From Palsa-506 sp963755815 (GTDB lineage Bacteria > Actinomycetota > Actinomycetes > Streptosporangiales > Streptosporangiaceae), in assembly GCA_963755815.1 (NCBI GenBank), contig CAVWLF010000014.1, positions 62,001 through 126,000 of the forward strand: a stretch of 64,000 bases of DNA, given 5' to 3'. The position numbers were made by a program, and so were the translations under genes. Shown piece after piece: positions 43,468 to 52,539 of the stretch. Every line of letters begins with the position of its first letter. Position 1 is the stretch's first letter. The notes below the pieces were generated by a model. It had not been told where the DNA came from. It saw only the letters and a program-made list of their open reading frames with translations, and ran no database searches.

Positions 43468-44487
43468 ATGGCGTGCGGCCCTAAGGTGGAGCAGGTGCAG
43501 GAACTCGTTTCGATCGATGAGATCCGGGCCGCCGCGGCCGGACTCGAAGGCGTGGCGCTGCGCACGCCGCTGGTTCCCTTCCCCCGGATTGAGCCCCGGC
43601 TGCTGCTGAAGCCCGAGTCGCTTCAGCCGACGGGCTCGTTCAAGCTGCGCGGCGCTTACACGGCCATCTCCGCGCTGTCCGCCGAGGCTCGGCGGCGAGG
43701 CGTCGTGGCGCACTCAAGCGGCAACCATGCGCAGGCCGTCGCCTACGCGGCGGCGCTACTCAGCGTTCCTGCGGCCGTCGTCATCCCGGCCAACGCGCCG
43801 CCCGTGAAGATCGCCGCGACCCGTGCCTTCGGCGCGGAGGTAGTTATCTCGGAGCCGGGCCTGTCCGCCCGGATTGCGGCGACTGACGAGCTTGTCGCGC
43901 GCCACGGCTACACGATCATCCCGCCGTTCGATGACCGGATGGTGATCGCGGGGCAAGGAACCGTCGGCCTGGAGATCGCGGCCGACTGCCCCGATGCGGA
44001 TCTCGTGTTGTGCCCGGTTAGCGGCGGCGGCCTGATCTCGGGCATAGCCGCGGCGATCAAGGCGCTGAGCCCGGCCACCAGGGTCATCGGCGTCGAGCCG
44101 GAACTCGCGGCCGATGCCCGTGATTCGCTCCGCCAGCGGCGGCGGGTGGCATGGCCGTCGGCGCAAACCCAGCGCACCGTCGCCGATGCGCTCCGGGTCG
44201 AGCAGATCGGCGAGCTTCCCTTGCGGCACATGCTCAGCTACGTGGATGACGTGGTCACGGTGTCGGAGAACGAGATCCGCGCCGCGGTGCGCCGCCTGGC
44301 CCTGGAGGCCCGGCTGGTGGCCGAGCCCGGCGGCGCGGTCGCCGTCGCCGCGTGCCTCTTCCGCGAGCGCGAACTGCCAGCGGGGCGGGTCAGGGTCGCG
44401 GTGCTCTCCGGCGGCAACGTGGACCCCGCGCTGCTCGCGGAGATCCTCGGGGAAACTGCCGGCGAACCTGCGGTCAGCGAGCCCTAG
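43468..44487 (+). CDS. Threonine/serine dehydratase (PLP fold type II)
   Basis: The product deaminates threonine (or serine) to a 2-oxoacid. The PLP lysine is in LQPTGSFKLRGAYTAISAL (about residue 53). SSGNHAQAVAYAAALL, VVIPANAPPVKIAATRAFGA, the phosphate-binding SGGGLISGIAAAI and VLSGGNVDP are all typical. There is no C-terminal ACT domain, so it is the short, catabolic-like or racemase-like type rather than long IlvA. The start is unclear: ATG 43468 is used, but GTG 43495 with AGGTGGAG just before it is attractive. The same frame stays open back to 43117 but is low complexity. A degenerate repeat follows the stop. Confidence 0.88.
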   Translation: MACGPKVEQVQELVSIDEIRAAAAGLEGVALRTPLVPFPRIEPRLLLKPESLQPTGSFKLRGAYTAISALSAEARRRGVVAHSSGNHAQAVAYAAALLSVPAAVVIPANAPPVKIAATRAFGAEVVISEPGLSARIAATDELVARHGYTIIPPFDDRMVIAGQGTVGLEIAADCPDADLVLCPVSGGGLISGIAAAIKALSPATRVIGVEPELAADARDSLRQRRRVAWPSAQTQRTVADALRVEQIGELPLRHMLSYVDDVVTVSENEIRAAVRRLALEARLVAEPGGAVAVAACLFRERELPAGRVRVAVLSGGNVDPALLAEILGETAGEPAVSEP

Positions 44488-44625
44488 CCTGTGGCCAGCG
44501 AGTCCTGGCCCTGCGGTCAGCGAGGTTAGTGAGCCCTTGGCCTGCGGCCAGCGAGCCCTGGCCTGTGGTCAGTGAGGTCAGGCCTTCTACCGTCGGCAGG
44601 CCGGGGCCTGCGGCTAGCGATCCCG
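44488..44625. repeat. Degenerate direct repeats after the threonine dehydratase gene
   Basis: Units like CCTGCGGCCAGCGAGCCCTGG recur with variation (for example GTCAGCGAG, GCCAGCGAG and GTCAGTGAG) through this short gap. No gene or clear hairpin is seen. Confidence 0.6.
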
Positions 44626-44666
44626 GTAGGTCGCGCGCCGTGGGCAGCGAATAAGCTGGACCCGCC

Positions 44667-44906
44667 ATGCGCCCTACGATTGCTTACACGTCCGCGCGGA
44701 TCCTGCTCTTCCTGGCCGCGCTCGGCCTGCTGTACCTCGTCGGGGCCCGCGGGCTGCTGCTCGTCGCGCTGGCCCTGGTCATCAGCGGCATCGTCAGCTT
44801 CGTCGTGCTATCGCGGCAGCGCGACATGATGTCAGGAGCGATCACCTCCCGGCTTCGTAACGTCCGCGAGCGGCTCGACGAGGGCGCGCGGGCAGAGGAC
44901 GACTGA
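44667..44906 (+). CDS. DUF4229-like two-span membrane protein
   Basis: The 79-residue product begins MRPTIAYTSARILLFLAALG, has two membrane helices (ILLFLAALGLLYLVGARGLL and LVALALVISGIVSFVVLS), then SRQRDMMSGAITSRLRN and an acidic tail. This matches the DUF4229 pattern widespread in actinomycetes, of unknown function. TAAGCT (44652-44657) lies nine bases before the ATG. A bidirectional hairpin follows. Confidence 0.85.
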   Translation: MRPTIAYTSARILLFLAALGLLYLVGARGLLLVALALVISGIVSFVVLSRQRDMMSGAITSRLRNVRERLDEGARAEDD

Positions 44907-44989
44907 CTCGCCGCTGGCGATGCGCCACTTGCCGCCCGCTGGCGCTAGCCGCTGACCGGCCAGGTAACTGCCCGACACTCCGGCCTGGC

Positions 44990-45023
44990 TCGGACGGGCC
45001 CGCCCGAGGCCCGGCCCGTCCGA
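44990..45023. terminator. Bidirectional hairpin terminator
   Basis: A perfect 11-bp inverted repeat (TCGGACGGGCC, 44990-45000, with 45013-45023) and a 12-base loop lie between the convergent DUF4229 and APS-kinase genes. Confidence 0.8.
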
Positions 45024-45064
45024 TAGCCGATAGCTGCTCGGCAGGCGATCCCGAGGTCAGCTTG

Positions 45065-46701
45065 CTATGGCTCGCTAACGGATAGCCAGCCGCCGGAGGT
45101 GAGCAGGCTAAGCACGGCGGTCGTTGCCTCCGACCGGCTCAGTGCCGAGGTGTCGATCACCAGGTCGGCATCGGCTGGTTCCTCGTATGGATCGGATACG
45201 CCGGTGAACTGGTCGATGAGGCCGGCCCGGGCCTTGGCGTACAGGCCCTTCCGGTCGCGGGCCTCGCACACCTCGATCGGGGTCGCGACATGGATCAGCA
45301 GGAAGTCGCCAGTCTCGCTGACCATCTCGCGGACCCGGGCGCGCGTCGCGGCGTACGGAGCGATCGGCGCGCAGATCGCGATGCCGCCATGCCGGGCAAT
45401 CTCGGCCGCGACGTAGCCGATGCGAAGGACGTTGAGATCGCGGTCCTCCCGGGAGAACGTCAGCCCGGCGGACAGCATCCGCCGCACCAGGTCACCGTCG
45501 AGCAGGGTGACCCTGCGGTCGCCTCGCTCGGCCAGGGCGTCGCGAAGATCCCTGGCCACCGTGGACTTGCCGGACCCCGACAGGCCGGTCAGGAACAGCA
45601 CGAAACCGCGCCGGGCGCGCGGCGGGCGGGCGATCCTCAGTTCCCGCGCCACGGCAGGCGGAGTGAACCATGCGGGCACCTCAGCACCGGCGTCCAGCAG
45701 GTCCCCGAGCTCGTCGGGTGCGAGCTCAGCCCGCTCGGTGCCAGGCTCGATCAGCGCCAGCGGCCGCCACACGTCCGCCACCCGGTCGTAGGCCCAGTCG
45801 CCTGCTGAGACGACCGGGATGACCGTCCCGCGGCCGGCCCGGCCGCCGTCACTGCCACTGCTGGCGGCGGCGCTGGCACTGGCGTCGGCACCGGGCCGGC
45901 CCCGGCCGCGGCCGCGGCTGCGGCTGCGGCTGCGGCAACGCTCGCATCGCCGCCATCGGCGAACAGGTGTGTCGCGCCATAAGCGGCGGCCACCACGGCG
46001 CGGGCCACTAGCTCGTCCGCGGGACCGCCGTCACGCCTGGCCAGCGGGACGGGCACGATCAGCGTGCGGGCCGGCAGGCTGGGCGCCGCGGCGAGCACGG
46101 CCCGGATCAGCGCCTCGGGCCTGGTCACCACGTCAGCCGGGCCAGCTATCAGCGGCAGCAGCAGGATCGTGGCCTTGAGCTGCCCGGCCAGGTGCCGCAG
46201 CTGCCCGATCTGGCGGCTGTTCAGCGGGCCGCGGGTGGCGAAGGCGAGCACCGGCCCGTCGTCTAGCTGTGCCCTGACCTCGGCCGGGCTGAGCTGCAGC
46301 CGCCGGAACGGGCCGTGCTCCGGCTCGCGGTGCGCGGTTACCTTGCCCTCCAGCCGGATCAGGTCGTCGCCGCCGGCCGCCGCGGCGGGGACCAGGCTTC
46401 GCCCGGTGACGTCGAGTACGGCCAGCGGCGTGCCCTCAGGATCCTGCAGCATGACGCGGCCGGCGTCAGGCGCAATCGCGTGGCTGGGCACATCGAGGGT
46501 GACCGGAAACGGCCACGGCGTGCCATCGGCCAGCGTGCCGGAAACGGTGACCATGGCGACATCGGCCGCGCCCATGAACCCGGCCAGCGGCGCGAACGCT
46601 CCCGACAGCAGCAGCTCCAGATCCGCCAGCTGCGGCTCGGTGAGCGTCCAGGACGGCCAGCCAAGCTCGGCGGCAGCATCGGTATGCGCCCCAGCAGTCA
46701 C
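45065..46701 (-). pseudogene. Adenylylsulfate kinase fused to a degenerate ATP sulfurylase domain, frameshifted
   Basis: APS kinase phosphorylates adenylyl sulfate to PAPS. The C-terminal kinase is intact (FVLFLTGLSGSGKSTVARDL Walker A; LLDGDLVRRMLSAGLTFSRE; GLYAKARAGLIDQFTGVSDP). The N-terminal part, from GTG (46701-46699, with GGAGG five bases upstream), resembles ATP sulfurylase (LADLELLLSGAFAPLAGFMG and WPFPVTLDVPSHA). However, the catalytic QxRN, HxGH and GRDHAG motifs are replaced (FATRGPLNSRQIG, for example), so this domain is probably inactive. The two parts lie in different frames that meet in an Ala/Pro-rich linker at about 45830-45920 made of GCGGCT-type repeats; PVVSAGDWAYDRVADVWRPL then leads into the kinase. 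The fusion with a dead sulfurylase domain may be structural. The frame break may be a sequence error. Confidence 0.78.
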
Positions 46702-46839
46702 GTCATCCTCCGTCCGGCACGGCGCCCGCTCCACGGCGCACCGGGTTACCGCAAGAAGCGCACGGAGCTGTCGGCGCCGCTCGGGCTGTCGGCACCCGAG
46801 GGTACACGGAAGGCGAGGTCAACAGCGGCGCAGCGCCCG

Positions 46840-46992
46840 GTGTCCCGCCGAACCAGCAAGGTGTCCCGCCGAATCCGGCGCGGTGTGCTGGCGATTCCAG
46901 CCCGGCGTCCTGTCGAATCCGGCAGGGTGCCCCGCCGAATCCGGCAGGGTGTCCCGCCGAATCCGGCGCGGTGTCCGCCGAATCCAGGGCCG
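46840..46992. repeat. Seven-copy 22-bp tandem array upstream of mfd
   Basis: Units beginning GTGTCCCGCCGAATCCGG start at 46840, 46861, 46883, 46905, 46927, 46949 and 46971 with a period of 21-22 bp. Copies 2 and 6 are identical; others differ by a few bases. The array lies in the 459-base gap between the divergent APS-kinase and mfd genes, where no gene is evident. It has no spacers, so it is not a CRISPR. Confidence 0.9.
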
Positions 46993-47160
46993 GCCGGCCG
47001 CGGCCGCACGGGCTTGCCGCGCCCGCCCCGCGGCCTGTTGCCGCCCGCCGCGCGCTTACAATGAGATGTCCCGCGTCCCGGTTCCGGCGGTCGCGAGAGG
47101 CCCAGTTGCGGCCTCCTTTCGCCGGGCGCGGGCGCTTCGTGCTGTCTACGCAGGGATGCA

Positions 47161-50100
47161 ATGAGTCTCTCCGGTTTGCTCAGAGTTATCACCGACGATC
47201 CGCAGCTACGGCGTGCGCTGGAAATCGCGGGCGGTGAGACCGGCCCCGGCCTCTCGCCCGGTACCGCGGGCGTCGACCTCATCGGCCCGCCCGCGCTGCG
47301 CGGGGTTCTCGCCGCCGCGCTGACGGCGCACGGAGCCGCCGCTCAGAACGGTGCCGGCCAGGACGCTGCCGCGCAGGACGATGCTGGCCAGGACGGTGCT
47401 GGCCACGACGGCGCCGTCCAGGGCGAATCGGGCCAGCATGCCGCCGGCCGGTTCGTGCTCGCCGTCACCGCCACGGCCCGTGAGGCTGAGGACCTGACCG
47501 CCGCGCTGAACTCGCTGCTGCCGGCCGCCAGCGCCGCCTACTTCCCGCCCTGGGAGACGCTGCCGCACGAGCGGCTGTCGCCGCGCTCCGATACCTCGGG
47601 TCAGCGAATCGCGGTGCTCCGCCGGCTGGCCCGCCCGGACGGCAACAGTGACCCGAGGTCAGGACCGCTGACGATCGTCGCCACCCCGGTCCGCGGCCTG
47701 CTGCAGCCGATCGTCGGCGGGCTCGGCCAGCTGGAGCCGGTCATGCTGCGGGCCGGCCAGGAGGCTGACCTGGACGAGGTCGTGGTCAGGCTGGTCGACA
47801 TCGGCTACGCGCGGACCGACCTGGTGGAAAAGCGCGGAGATGTCGCCGTCCGCGGCGGCATCCTGGATGTCTTCCCGCCGGCTGAGGAGCATCCGCTCCG
47901 GGTCGAGTTCTGGGGCGACACGGTCGAGGAGGTCAGGTCCTTCAAGGTCGCCGACCAGCGCAGCCTGCAGACCGCGCCCGACGGCCTCTGGGCGCCGCCC
48001 TGCCGCGAGCTGCTGCTGACCCCGGCGGTGCGGGCCCGGGCCAAGGCCCTGGCGGCTGAGCATCCCGGCCTGGCCGACGTGCTCGGCAAGCTTGCGGACG
48101 GCATCACGGTGGAGGGCATGGAGGCCTTCGCGCCGGTGCTCGCCGAGCGGATGGACCTGCTGCTCGACTACGTGCCGGCCGGCGGCTGCGTGCTGGCCTG
48201 CGACCCGGAGCGGATCAGGGCCCGGGCGGCCGACCTGGTCCGCACCAGCCAGGAATTCCTGGAGGCATCCTGGGTGAACGCCGCCGCCGGCGGCGAGGTG
48301 CCGATCGATCTTGGCGCCGCGGTGTTCCAGCCGATCACCCGGGTGCGCGCGGCGGCGGCCGCGCTCGGGCTGCCCTGGTGGACCCTGGCTCCGTTCCAGT
48401 CAGAGAACACTGCCATAACGGGGCAAGCCCCCGGCTCGCCCCCCGAGATCGATGCTGCCGACGTGGCGGATGAAACCGGCCGTCCCTCGTTCAGCATGGA
48501 AGCGGTCCCCGCGGAGACCTATCGCGGCGATACCGCGCGCGTCATCGCGGACATCAGCCAGTGGATCGGCCAGGGCTGGCGGGTGGTACTGGTCACCGAG
48601 GGCCACGGGCCGGCCCAGCGGCTGGCCGAGGTGCTCCGCGGCGAGGGCCTCGGCACCAGGACCGGTGACCTCAGCGAGCCGCCGGAGCCCGGCATCGTGC
48701 ACGTCACCACCGGCATGGTCGATCACGGCTTCAGCTGGCCGTCGGTGCGGCTCGCGGTGCTGTCCGAGAATGACATGGCCGGTCAGCGCACCGGCAGCCG
48801 GGACGGCAGCCGGATGCCGAGCAGGCGCCGCGGCGGCATCGACCCGCTGCAGCTGACGGCCGGCGACTACATCGTGCACGAGCAGCACGGCGTCGGCCGG
48901 TACCTGGAGATGACCAGCCGGACCGTGCAGGGCGCGACCAGGGAGTACCTGGTCATCGAGTACGCGCCGGGCAAGCGCGGGCAGCCGGCCGACAAGCTGT
49001 ACCTGCCCACCGACCAGCTGGACGAGGTCACCAGGTACGTCGGCGGCGAGGCGCCGAGCCTGCACCGGCTGGGCGGGGCCGACTGGGCCAAGACGAAGGG
49101 CCGGGCGCGCAAGGCGGTCAGGGAGATCGCCGCGGAGCTGATCCGGCTGTACTCGGCCCGGACCGCGTCCCCCGGGTACGCGTTCAGCCCGGACACGCCC
49201 TGGCAGCGCGAGCTGGAGGACGCGTTCCCGTATGTGGAGACGCCCGACCAGCTCGCCGCCATCGACGAGATTAAGCGGGACATGGAGAAGCCGATCCCGA
49301 TGGACCGGCTGATCTGCGGCGACGTCGGGTACGGCAAGACCGAGATAGCAGTGCGGGCCGCGTTCAAGGCCGTGCAGGACGGCAAGCAGGTCGCCGTGCT
49401 GGTGCCGACCACGCTGCTCGTCCAGCAGCACACCGCCACCTTCGGCGAGCGCTACGCGCCGTTCCCGGTCAAGGTCAGGCCGCTGTCGCGGTTCCAGAGC
49501 GACGGCGAGGTGGCCGAGACCATCAGCGGCATGGGCGACGGGACCGTCGACGTGGTGATCGGCACGCACCGGCTGCTGTCGCCGGAGACCAGGTTCAAGC
49601 AGCTGGGCCTGGTGATCATCGACGAGGAGCAGCGGTTCGGCGTCGAGCACAAGGAGTACCTCAAGCGGCTGCGCACCGAGGTCGACGTGCTGTCCATGTC
49701 GGCGACCCCGATCCCGCGCACGCTGGAGATGGGCGTGGCCGGGATCAGGGAGATGTCCACCATCCTCACCCCGCCCGAGGAACGCCACCCGGTGCTGACC
49801 TTCGTGGGGCCGTACGAGGAGAAGCAGATCGCCGCCGCGATCCGGCGCGAGCTGCTGCGGGACGGCCAGGTCTTCTTCGTGCACAACCGGGTCACCTCGA
49901 TCAACAAGGTCGCCGCCCGGCTCGGCGAGCTGGTTCCCGAGGCCAGGATCGCGGTCGCGCACGGCCAGATGAACGAGCACCTGCTGGAGAAGATCATGAT
50001 CGGCTTCCTGGACCGGTCGTACGACGTGCTGGTGTCGACCACCATCGTCGAGTCCGGCCTGGACATCCCGAACGCCAACACCCTGCTGGTGGACCGGGCC

Positions 50101-50952
50101 GACGCCTACGGGCTTTCCCAGCTGCATCAGCTGCGCGGCCGGGTGGGGCGCAGCCGGGAGCGGGGTTACTCCTACTTCCTCTACCCGCCGGAGAAGCCGC
50201 TCAGCGAGACGGCGCACGAGCGGCTCGCCACCGTCGCCCAGCACACCGAGCTCGGCGCCGGCATGTACGTGGCGCTCAAGGACCTGGAGATCCGCGGCGC
50301 CGGCAACCTGCTCGGCGGCGAGCAGTCCGGGCACATCGCCGGCGTCGGCTTCGACCTGTACGTGCGGATGATTGGCGAGGCGGTCAGCGAGCTGCGCGGC
50401 GACGGCCCGGCCGAGCGGCCCGAGGTGCGGGTCGAGCTGCCGGTCAACGCGCACATCCCGCACGAGTACGTGCCGGGGGAGCGGCTGCGGCTCGAGGCCT
50501 ACACCCGGATCGCGGCCGTCGACTCGGCCGAGGACCTGGCCGCGGTCCGGGCCGAGCTCACCGACCGGTTTGGCCCGCCGCCCGAGCCGGTGCTCAGCCT
50601 GCTCGCGGTGGCCCGGCTGCGCGCGAATGCGCGTCATGCCGGGCTTACCGAGATCACCCAGCAGGGCACTCATGTCAGGTTCTCGCCGGTGAATCTGCCG
50701 GAGTCGCGGGAGGTACGGGTGCAGCGGCTGTACCCGAGGACGCTGCTCAAACCGGGAGTGCGTACGATGCTCGTACCGGTGCCGAGGGCGGTGCCCGGCG
50801 GAGGCAACCGAAGCGCTGCCCCGGGCGCACGGTCAGGGCAGGTTACGCAGATCGGCGCCCGGCCGCTGCGCGATGCCGAGCTGCTCACCTGGTGCGAGGA
50901 GCTGGTCGAGGCAGTGTTCAGCGGGCTCGCACCGGCCGTACCGGACGCTTGA
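47161..50952 (+). CDS. mfd: Mfd transcription-repair coupling factor
   Basis: Mfd removes RNA polymerase stalled at DNA lesions and recruits UvrA. The 1263-residue product has the UvrB-like N-terminal domains (YFPPWETLPHERLSPRSDTS), the RNA-polymerase-interaction domain (AGDYIVHEQHGVGRYLEM, about 560-577), the RecG-like translocase with Walker A ICGDVGYGKTEIAVRAAFKA (about 716-735), Walker B LVIIDEEQRFGVEHKEYLKR (about 816-835), MSATPIPRTLEMG, RGRVGRSRERGYSYF and the C-terminal TRCF domain. An unusual Gln/Asp/Ala-rich insert (about 60-97) made of imperfect GAGQD repeats interrupts the N-terminal region. The length is slightly above usual. The SurA-like gene follows after 14 bases. Confidence 0.97.
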   Translation: MSLSGLLRVITDDPQLRRALEIAGGETGPGLSPGTAGVDLIGPPALRGVLAAALTAHGAAAQNGAGQDAAAQDDAGQDGAGHDGAVQGESGQHAAGRFVLAVTATAREAEDLTAALNSLLPAASAAYFPPWETLPHERLSPRSDTSGQRIAVLRRLARPDGNSDPRSGPLTIVATPVRGLLQPIVGGLGQLEPVMLRAGQEADLDEVVVRLVDIGYARTDLVEKRGDVAVRGGILDVFPPAEEHPLRVEFWGDTVEEVRSFKVADQRSLQTAPDGLWAPPCRELLLTPAVRARAKALAAEHPGLADVLGKLADGITVEGMEAFAPVLAERMDLLLDYVPAGGCVLACDPERIRARAADLVRTSQEFLEASWVNAAAGGEVPIDLGAAVFQPITRVRAAAAALGLPWWTLAPFQSENTAITGQAPGSPPEIDAADVADETGRPSFSMEAVPAETYRGDTARVIADISQWIGQGWRVVLVTEGHGPAQRLAEVLRGEGLGTRTGDLSEPPEPGIVHVTTGMVDHGFSWPSVRLAVLSENDMAGQRTGSRDGSRMPSRRRGGIDPLQLTAGDYIVHEQHGVGRYLEMTSRTVQGATREYLVIEYAPGKRGQPADKLYLPTDQLDEVTRYVGGEAPSLHRLGGADWAKTKGRARKAVREIAAELIRLYSARTASPGYAFSPDTPWQRELEDAFPYVETPDQLAAIDEIKRDMEKPIPMDRLICGDVGYGKTEIAVRAAFKAVQDGKQVAVLVPTTLLVQQHTATFGERYAPFPVKVRPLSRFQSDGEVAETISGMGDGTVDVVIGTHRLLSPETRFKQLGLVIIDEEQRFGVEHKEYLKRLRTEVDVLSMSATPIPRTLEMGVAGIREMSTILTPPEERHPVLTFVGPYEEKQIAAAIRRELLRDGQVFFVHNRVTSINKVAARLGELVPEARIAVAHGQMNEHLLEKIMIGFLDRSYDVLVSTTIVESGLDIPNANTLLVDRADAYGLSQLHQLRGRVGRSRERGYSYFLYPPEKPLSETAHERLATVAQHTELGAGMYVALKDLEIRGAGNLLGGEQSGHIAGVGFDLYVRMIGEAVSELRGDGPAERPEVRVELPVNAHIPHEYVPGERLRLEAYTRIAAVDSAEDLAAVRAELTDRFGPPPEPVLSLLAVARLRANARHAGLTEITQQGTHVRFSPVNLPESREVRVQRLYPRTLLKPGVRTMLVPVPRAVPGGGNRSAAPGARSGQVTQIGARPLRDAELLTWCEELVEAVFSGLAPAVPDA

Positions 50953-50966
50953 GGAAGGACGTCGTC

Positions 50967-52388
50967 GTGCTCCGCACCTCGATGAAGATGGCGGCTGCCG
51001 CGCTGGCCGCCGGCGCGCTGCTGTCGGCCTGCGGGCAGGTCAAGATGGGCGCCGCCGCGGTCATGACCAGTCAGCGGATCTCCACATCGACCCTGTCGGC
51101 CGAGGTCTCCAACCTCAACCAGGGCTACCAGCGGTACAAGGGCAAGGTCGCGCTGCAGTACCCGGTGTCCCAGATGCCGCAGCAGGTGCTCAGCTGGCTG
51201 GTCCGGTTCCGGGTCCGCGACCAGCTCGCCGAGGAGAAGGGGATCAGGGTGACCCCGGCGCAGGTGCAGTCGGCCTTCGACCTGATCAGGTCGCAGGCCC
51301 AGTCAGCCACGCCCGGCCAGCCGGTGAGCCTGCCCGAGCTGGCGGTGGCCAACGGCCTGCCGCCGAACCTGCTGCCGGCCCTGGCCAACTACCAGGCGAT
51401 CGAGGACGTCCAGGTCAGCCGCCTGGATGGCGGCAAGCCGCCGAAGTCCGCCGCCGCGCAGGATGCCCTGGGCGCCGAGTTCGCGCGGAGCGAATGCCAG
51501 GTCGCCAAGGGGCTCGACATCCAGATCAATCCTCAGTTCGGCAGGCTCGATTACAGCCAGTACTCGGTCGTCCTGGCGCCTACCACGCTGTCGGCGACCG
51601 GGACGTCGCCGTCGCCGTCGCCCACTGCCTCGCCGTCAGCCACGCCGCAGCTGACGCCGGCCTGCTCAGGGGCCCGGGTGGCGGAGGCAGGCGACGGCGA
51701 GCCCGCCCAGGCGGGCCCGGGCCTGCCCGGCGCGCGGCTGCTTGAGCTGGTGGCCGTCATGGACCGGCTGCGCACCGAGTGCCCCTGGGATGCGAAGCAG
51801 ACGCACGCCACGCTGGCCCCGTACCTGCTGGAGGAGAGCTACGAGGCGGTGGACGCCCTGGAGAGCGGCGACCAGGAGGCGCTCTGCGAGGAACTCGGCG
51901 ATGTCCTGCTCCAGGTCGCCTTCCACGCCCGGGTCGCGGCCGAGCGCACCGACGGTACCGGCTGGACGATCGACGATGTGGCCGGCGGCATCGTGGACAA
52001 GCTGATCCGCCGGCACCCGCACGTGTTCGGCGACGTCAGCGTCTCCGGCGCCGATGAGGTCACCCAGAACTGGGACGCGATCAAGGCGGCCGAGCGCGCA
52101 TCCCGCGGCGGCTCGCCTGCCTCCGCGTTCGACGGCGTGCCGCTCGGCCAGCCTGCCCTGTCGCTGGCCGCGCAGCTGCAGCGGCGGGCGGAGCGGGCCG
52201 GCCTGCCGGATGAGCTGGCCGAGCTGCCGCCCGGCCCGGCCGTGAGCGAGATCGGCGCCGAGTTCTTCGCGCTGGTCGGCCGGGCCCGTGCGGCCGGGCT
52301 TGACCCCGAGTTCGAGCTGCGCGCCGCCGCGCGCGCCTACCGGGACCGGGTGCTGGCCTGGGAACAGGAACGCCGCGAGCCCGGCTGA
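50967..52388 (+). CDS. SurA-like lipoprotein fused in frame to MazG pyrophosphohydrolase
   Basis: GTG 50967 (GAGGAAGG eight bases upstream) opens a lipoprotein signal: KMAAAALAAGALLSACGQV (lipobox Cys about residue 21). A SurA_N-like chaperone/foldase domain (about 35-190: ISTSTLSAEVSNLNQGYQRY, VLSWLVRFRVRDQLAEEKGI) and a Ser/Pro/Thr tail (SPSPSPTASPSATP) follow. Without a stop, the frame runs into a full MazG NTP pyrophosphohydrolase (from about residue 238: LLELVAVMDRLRTECPWDAK, EESYEAVDALE, ELGDVLLQVAFHAR). These are adjacent separate genes in relatives. A lipoprotein outside the membrane and a cytosolic MazG in one chain do not fit topologically, so a lost stop or a one-base error near 51650 is likely; a shift of one base there would meet TGA. 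Confidence 0.8.
   Translation: MLRTSMKMAAAALAAGALLSACGQVKMGAAAVMTSQRISTSTLSAEVSNLNQGYQRYKGKVALQYPVSQMPQQVLSWLVRFRVRDQLAEEKGIRVTPAQVQSAFDLIRSQAQSATPGQPVSLPELAVANGLPPNLLPALANYQAIEDVQVSRLDGGKPPKSAAAQDALGAEFARSECQVAKGLDIQINPQFGRLDYSQYSVVLAPTTLSATGTSPSPSPTASPSATPQLTPACSGARVAEAGDGEPAQAGPGLPGARLLELVAVMDRLRTECPWDAKQTHATLAPYLLEESYEAVDALESGDQEALCEELGDVLLQVAFHARVAAERTDGTGWTIDDVAGGIVDKLIRRHPHVFGDVSVSGADEVTQNWDAIKAAERASRGGSPASAFDGVPLGQPALSLAAQLQRRAERAGLPDELAELPPGPAVSEIGAEFFALVGRARAAGLDPEFELRAAARAYRDRVLAWEQERREPG
51678..52388 (+). CDS. mazG: MazG nucleoside triphosphate pyrophosphohydrolase (internal start)
   Basis: If made separately, MazG would start at GTG 51678, preceded by AGGGG six bases upstream, giving 236 residues. 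MazG hydrolyses (d)NTPs to the monophosphate and pyrophosphate in the cytoplasm. The domain is complete: MDRLRTECPWDAKQTHATLA, the metal-binding EESYEAVDAL and EELGDVLLQVAFHAR, and FGDVSVSGADEVTQNWDAIK. This is an alternative reading of the fused frame starting at 50967, and the more plausible one for a working enzyme. The exact start is uncertain. Confidence 0.7.
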   Translation: MAEAGDGEPAQAGPGLPGARLLELVAVMDRLRTECPWDAKQTHATLAPYLLEESYEAVDALESGDQEALCEELGDVLLQVAFHARVAAERTDGTGWTIDDVAGGIVDKLIRRHPHVFGDVSVSGADEVTQNWDAIKAAERASRGGSPASAFDGVPLGQPALSLAAQLQRRAERAGLPDELAELPPGPAVSEIGAEFFALVGRARAAGLDPEFELRAAARAYRDRVLAWEQERREPG

Positions 52389-52539
52389 CGCCCGGACCAG
52401 GCCAGCGCCCGCCGGCCGGGCTGACCGGCGCGGCGGCCGGTTCGGCCACGCTACGGCGTGGCCCCTGCGCTGGCCAGGCGCGCTCGACTAGGCTCCTGAT
52501 GCGGACATGTCCGCACAGCACCAGTCGGGAGTTTCTACC

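Noticed and set aside
46840..46992. CRISPR array
   Set aside because: The 22-bp units are contiguous with no spacers, copies vary, and no cas genes are nearby.
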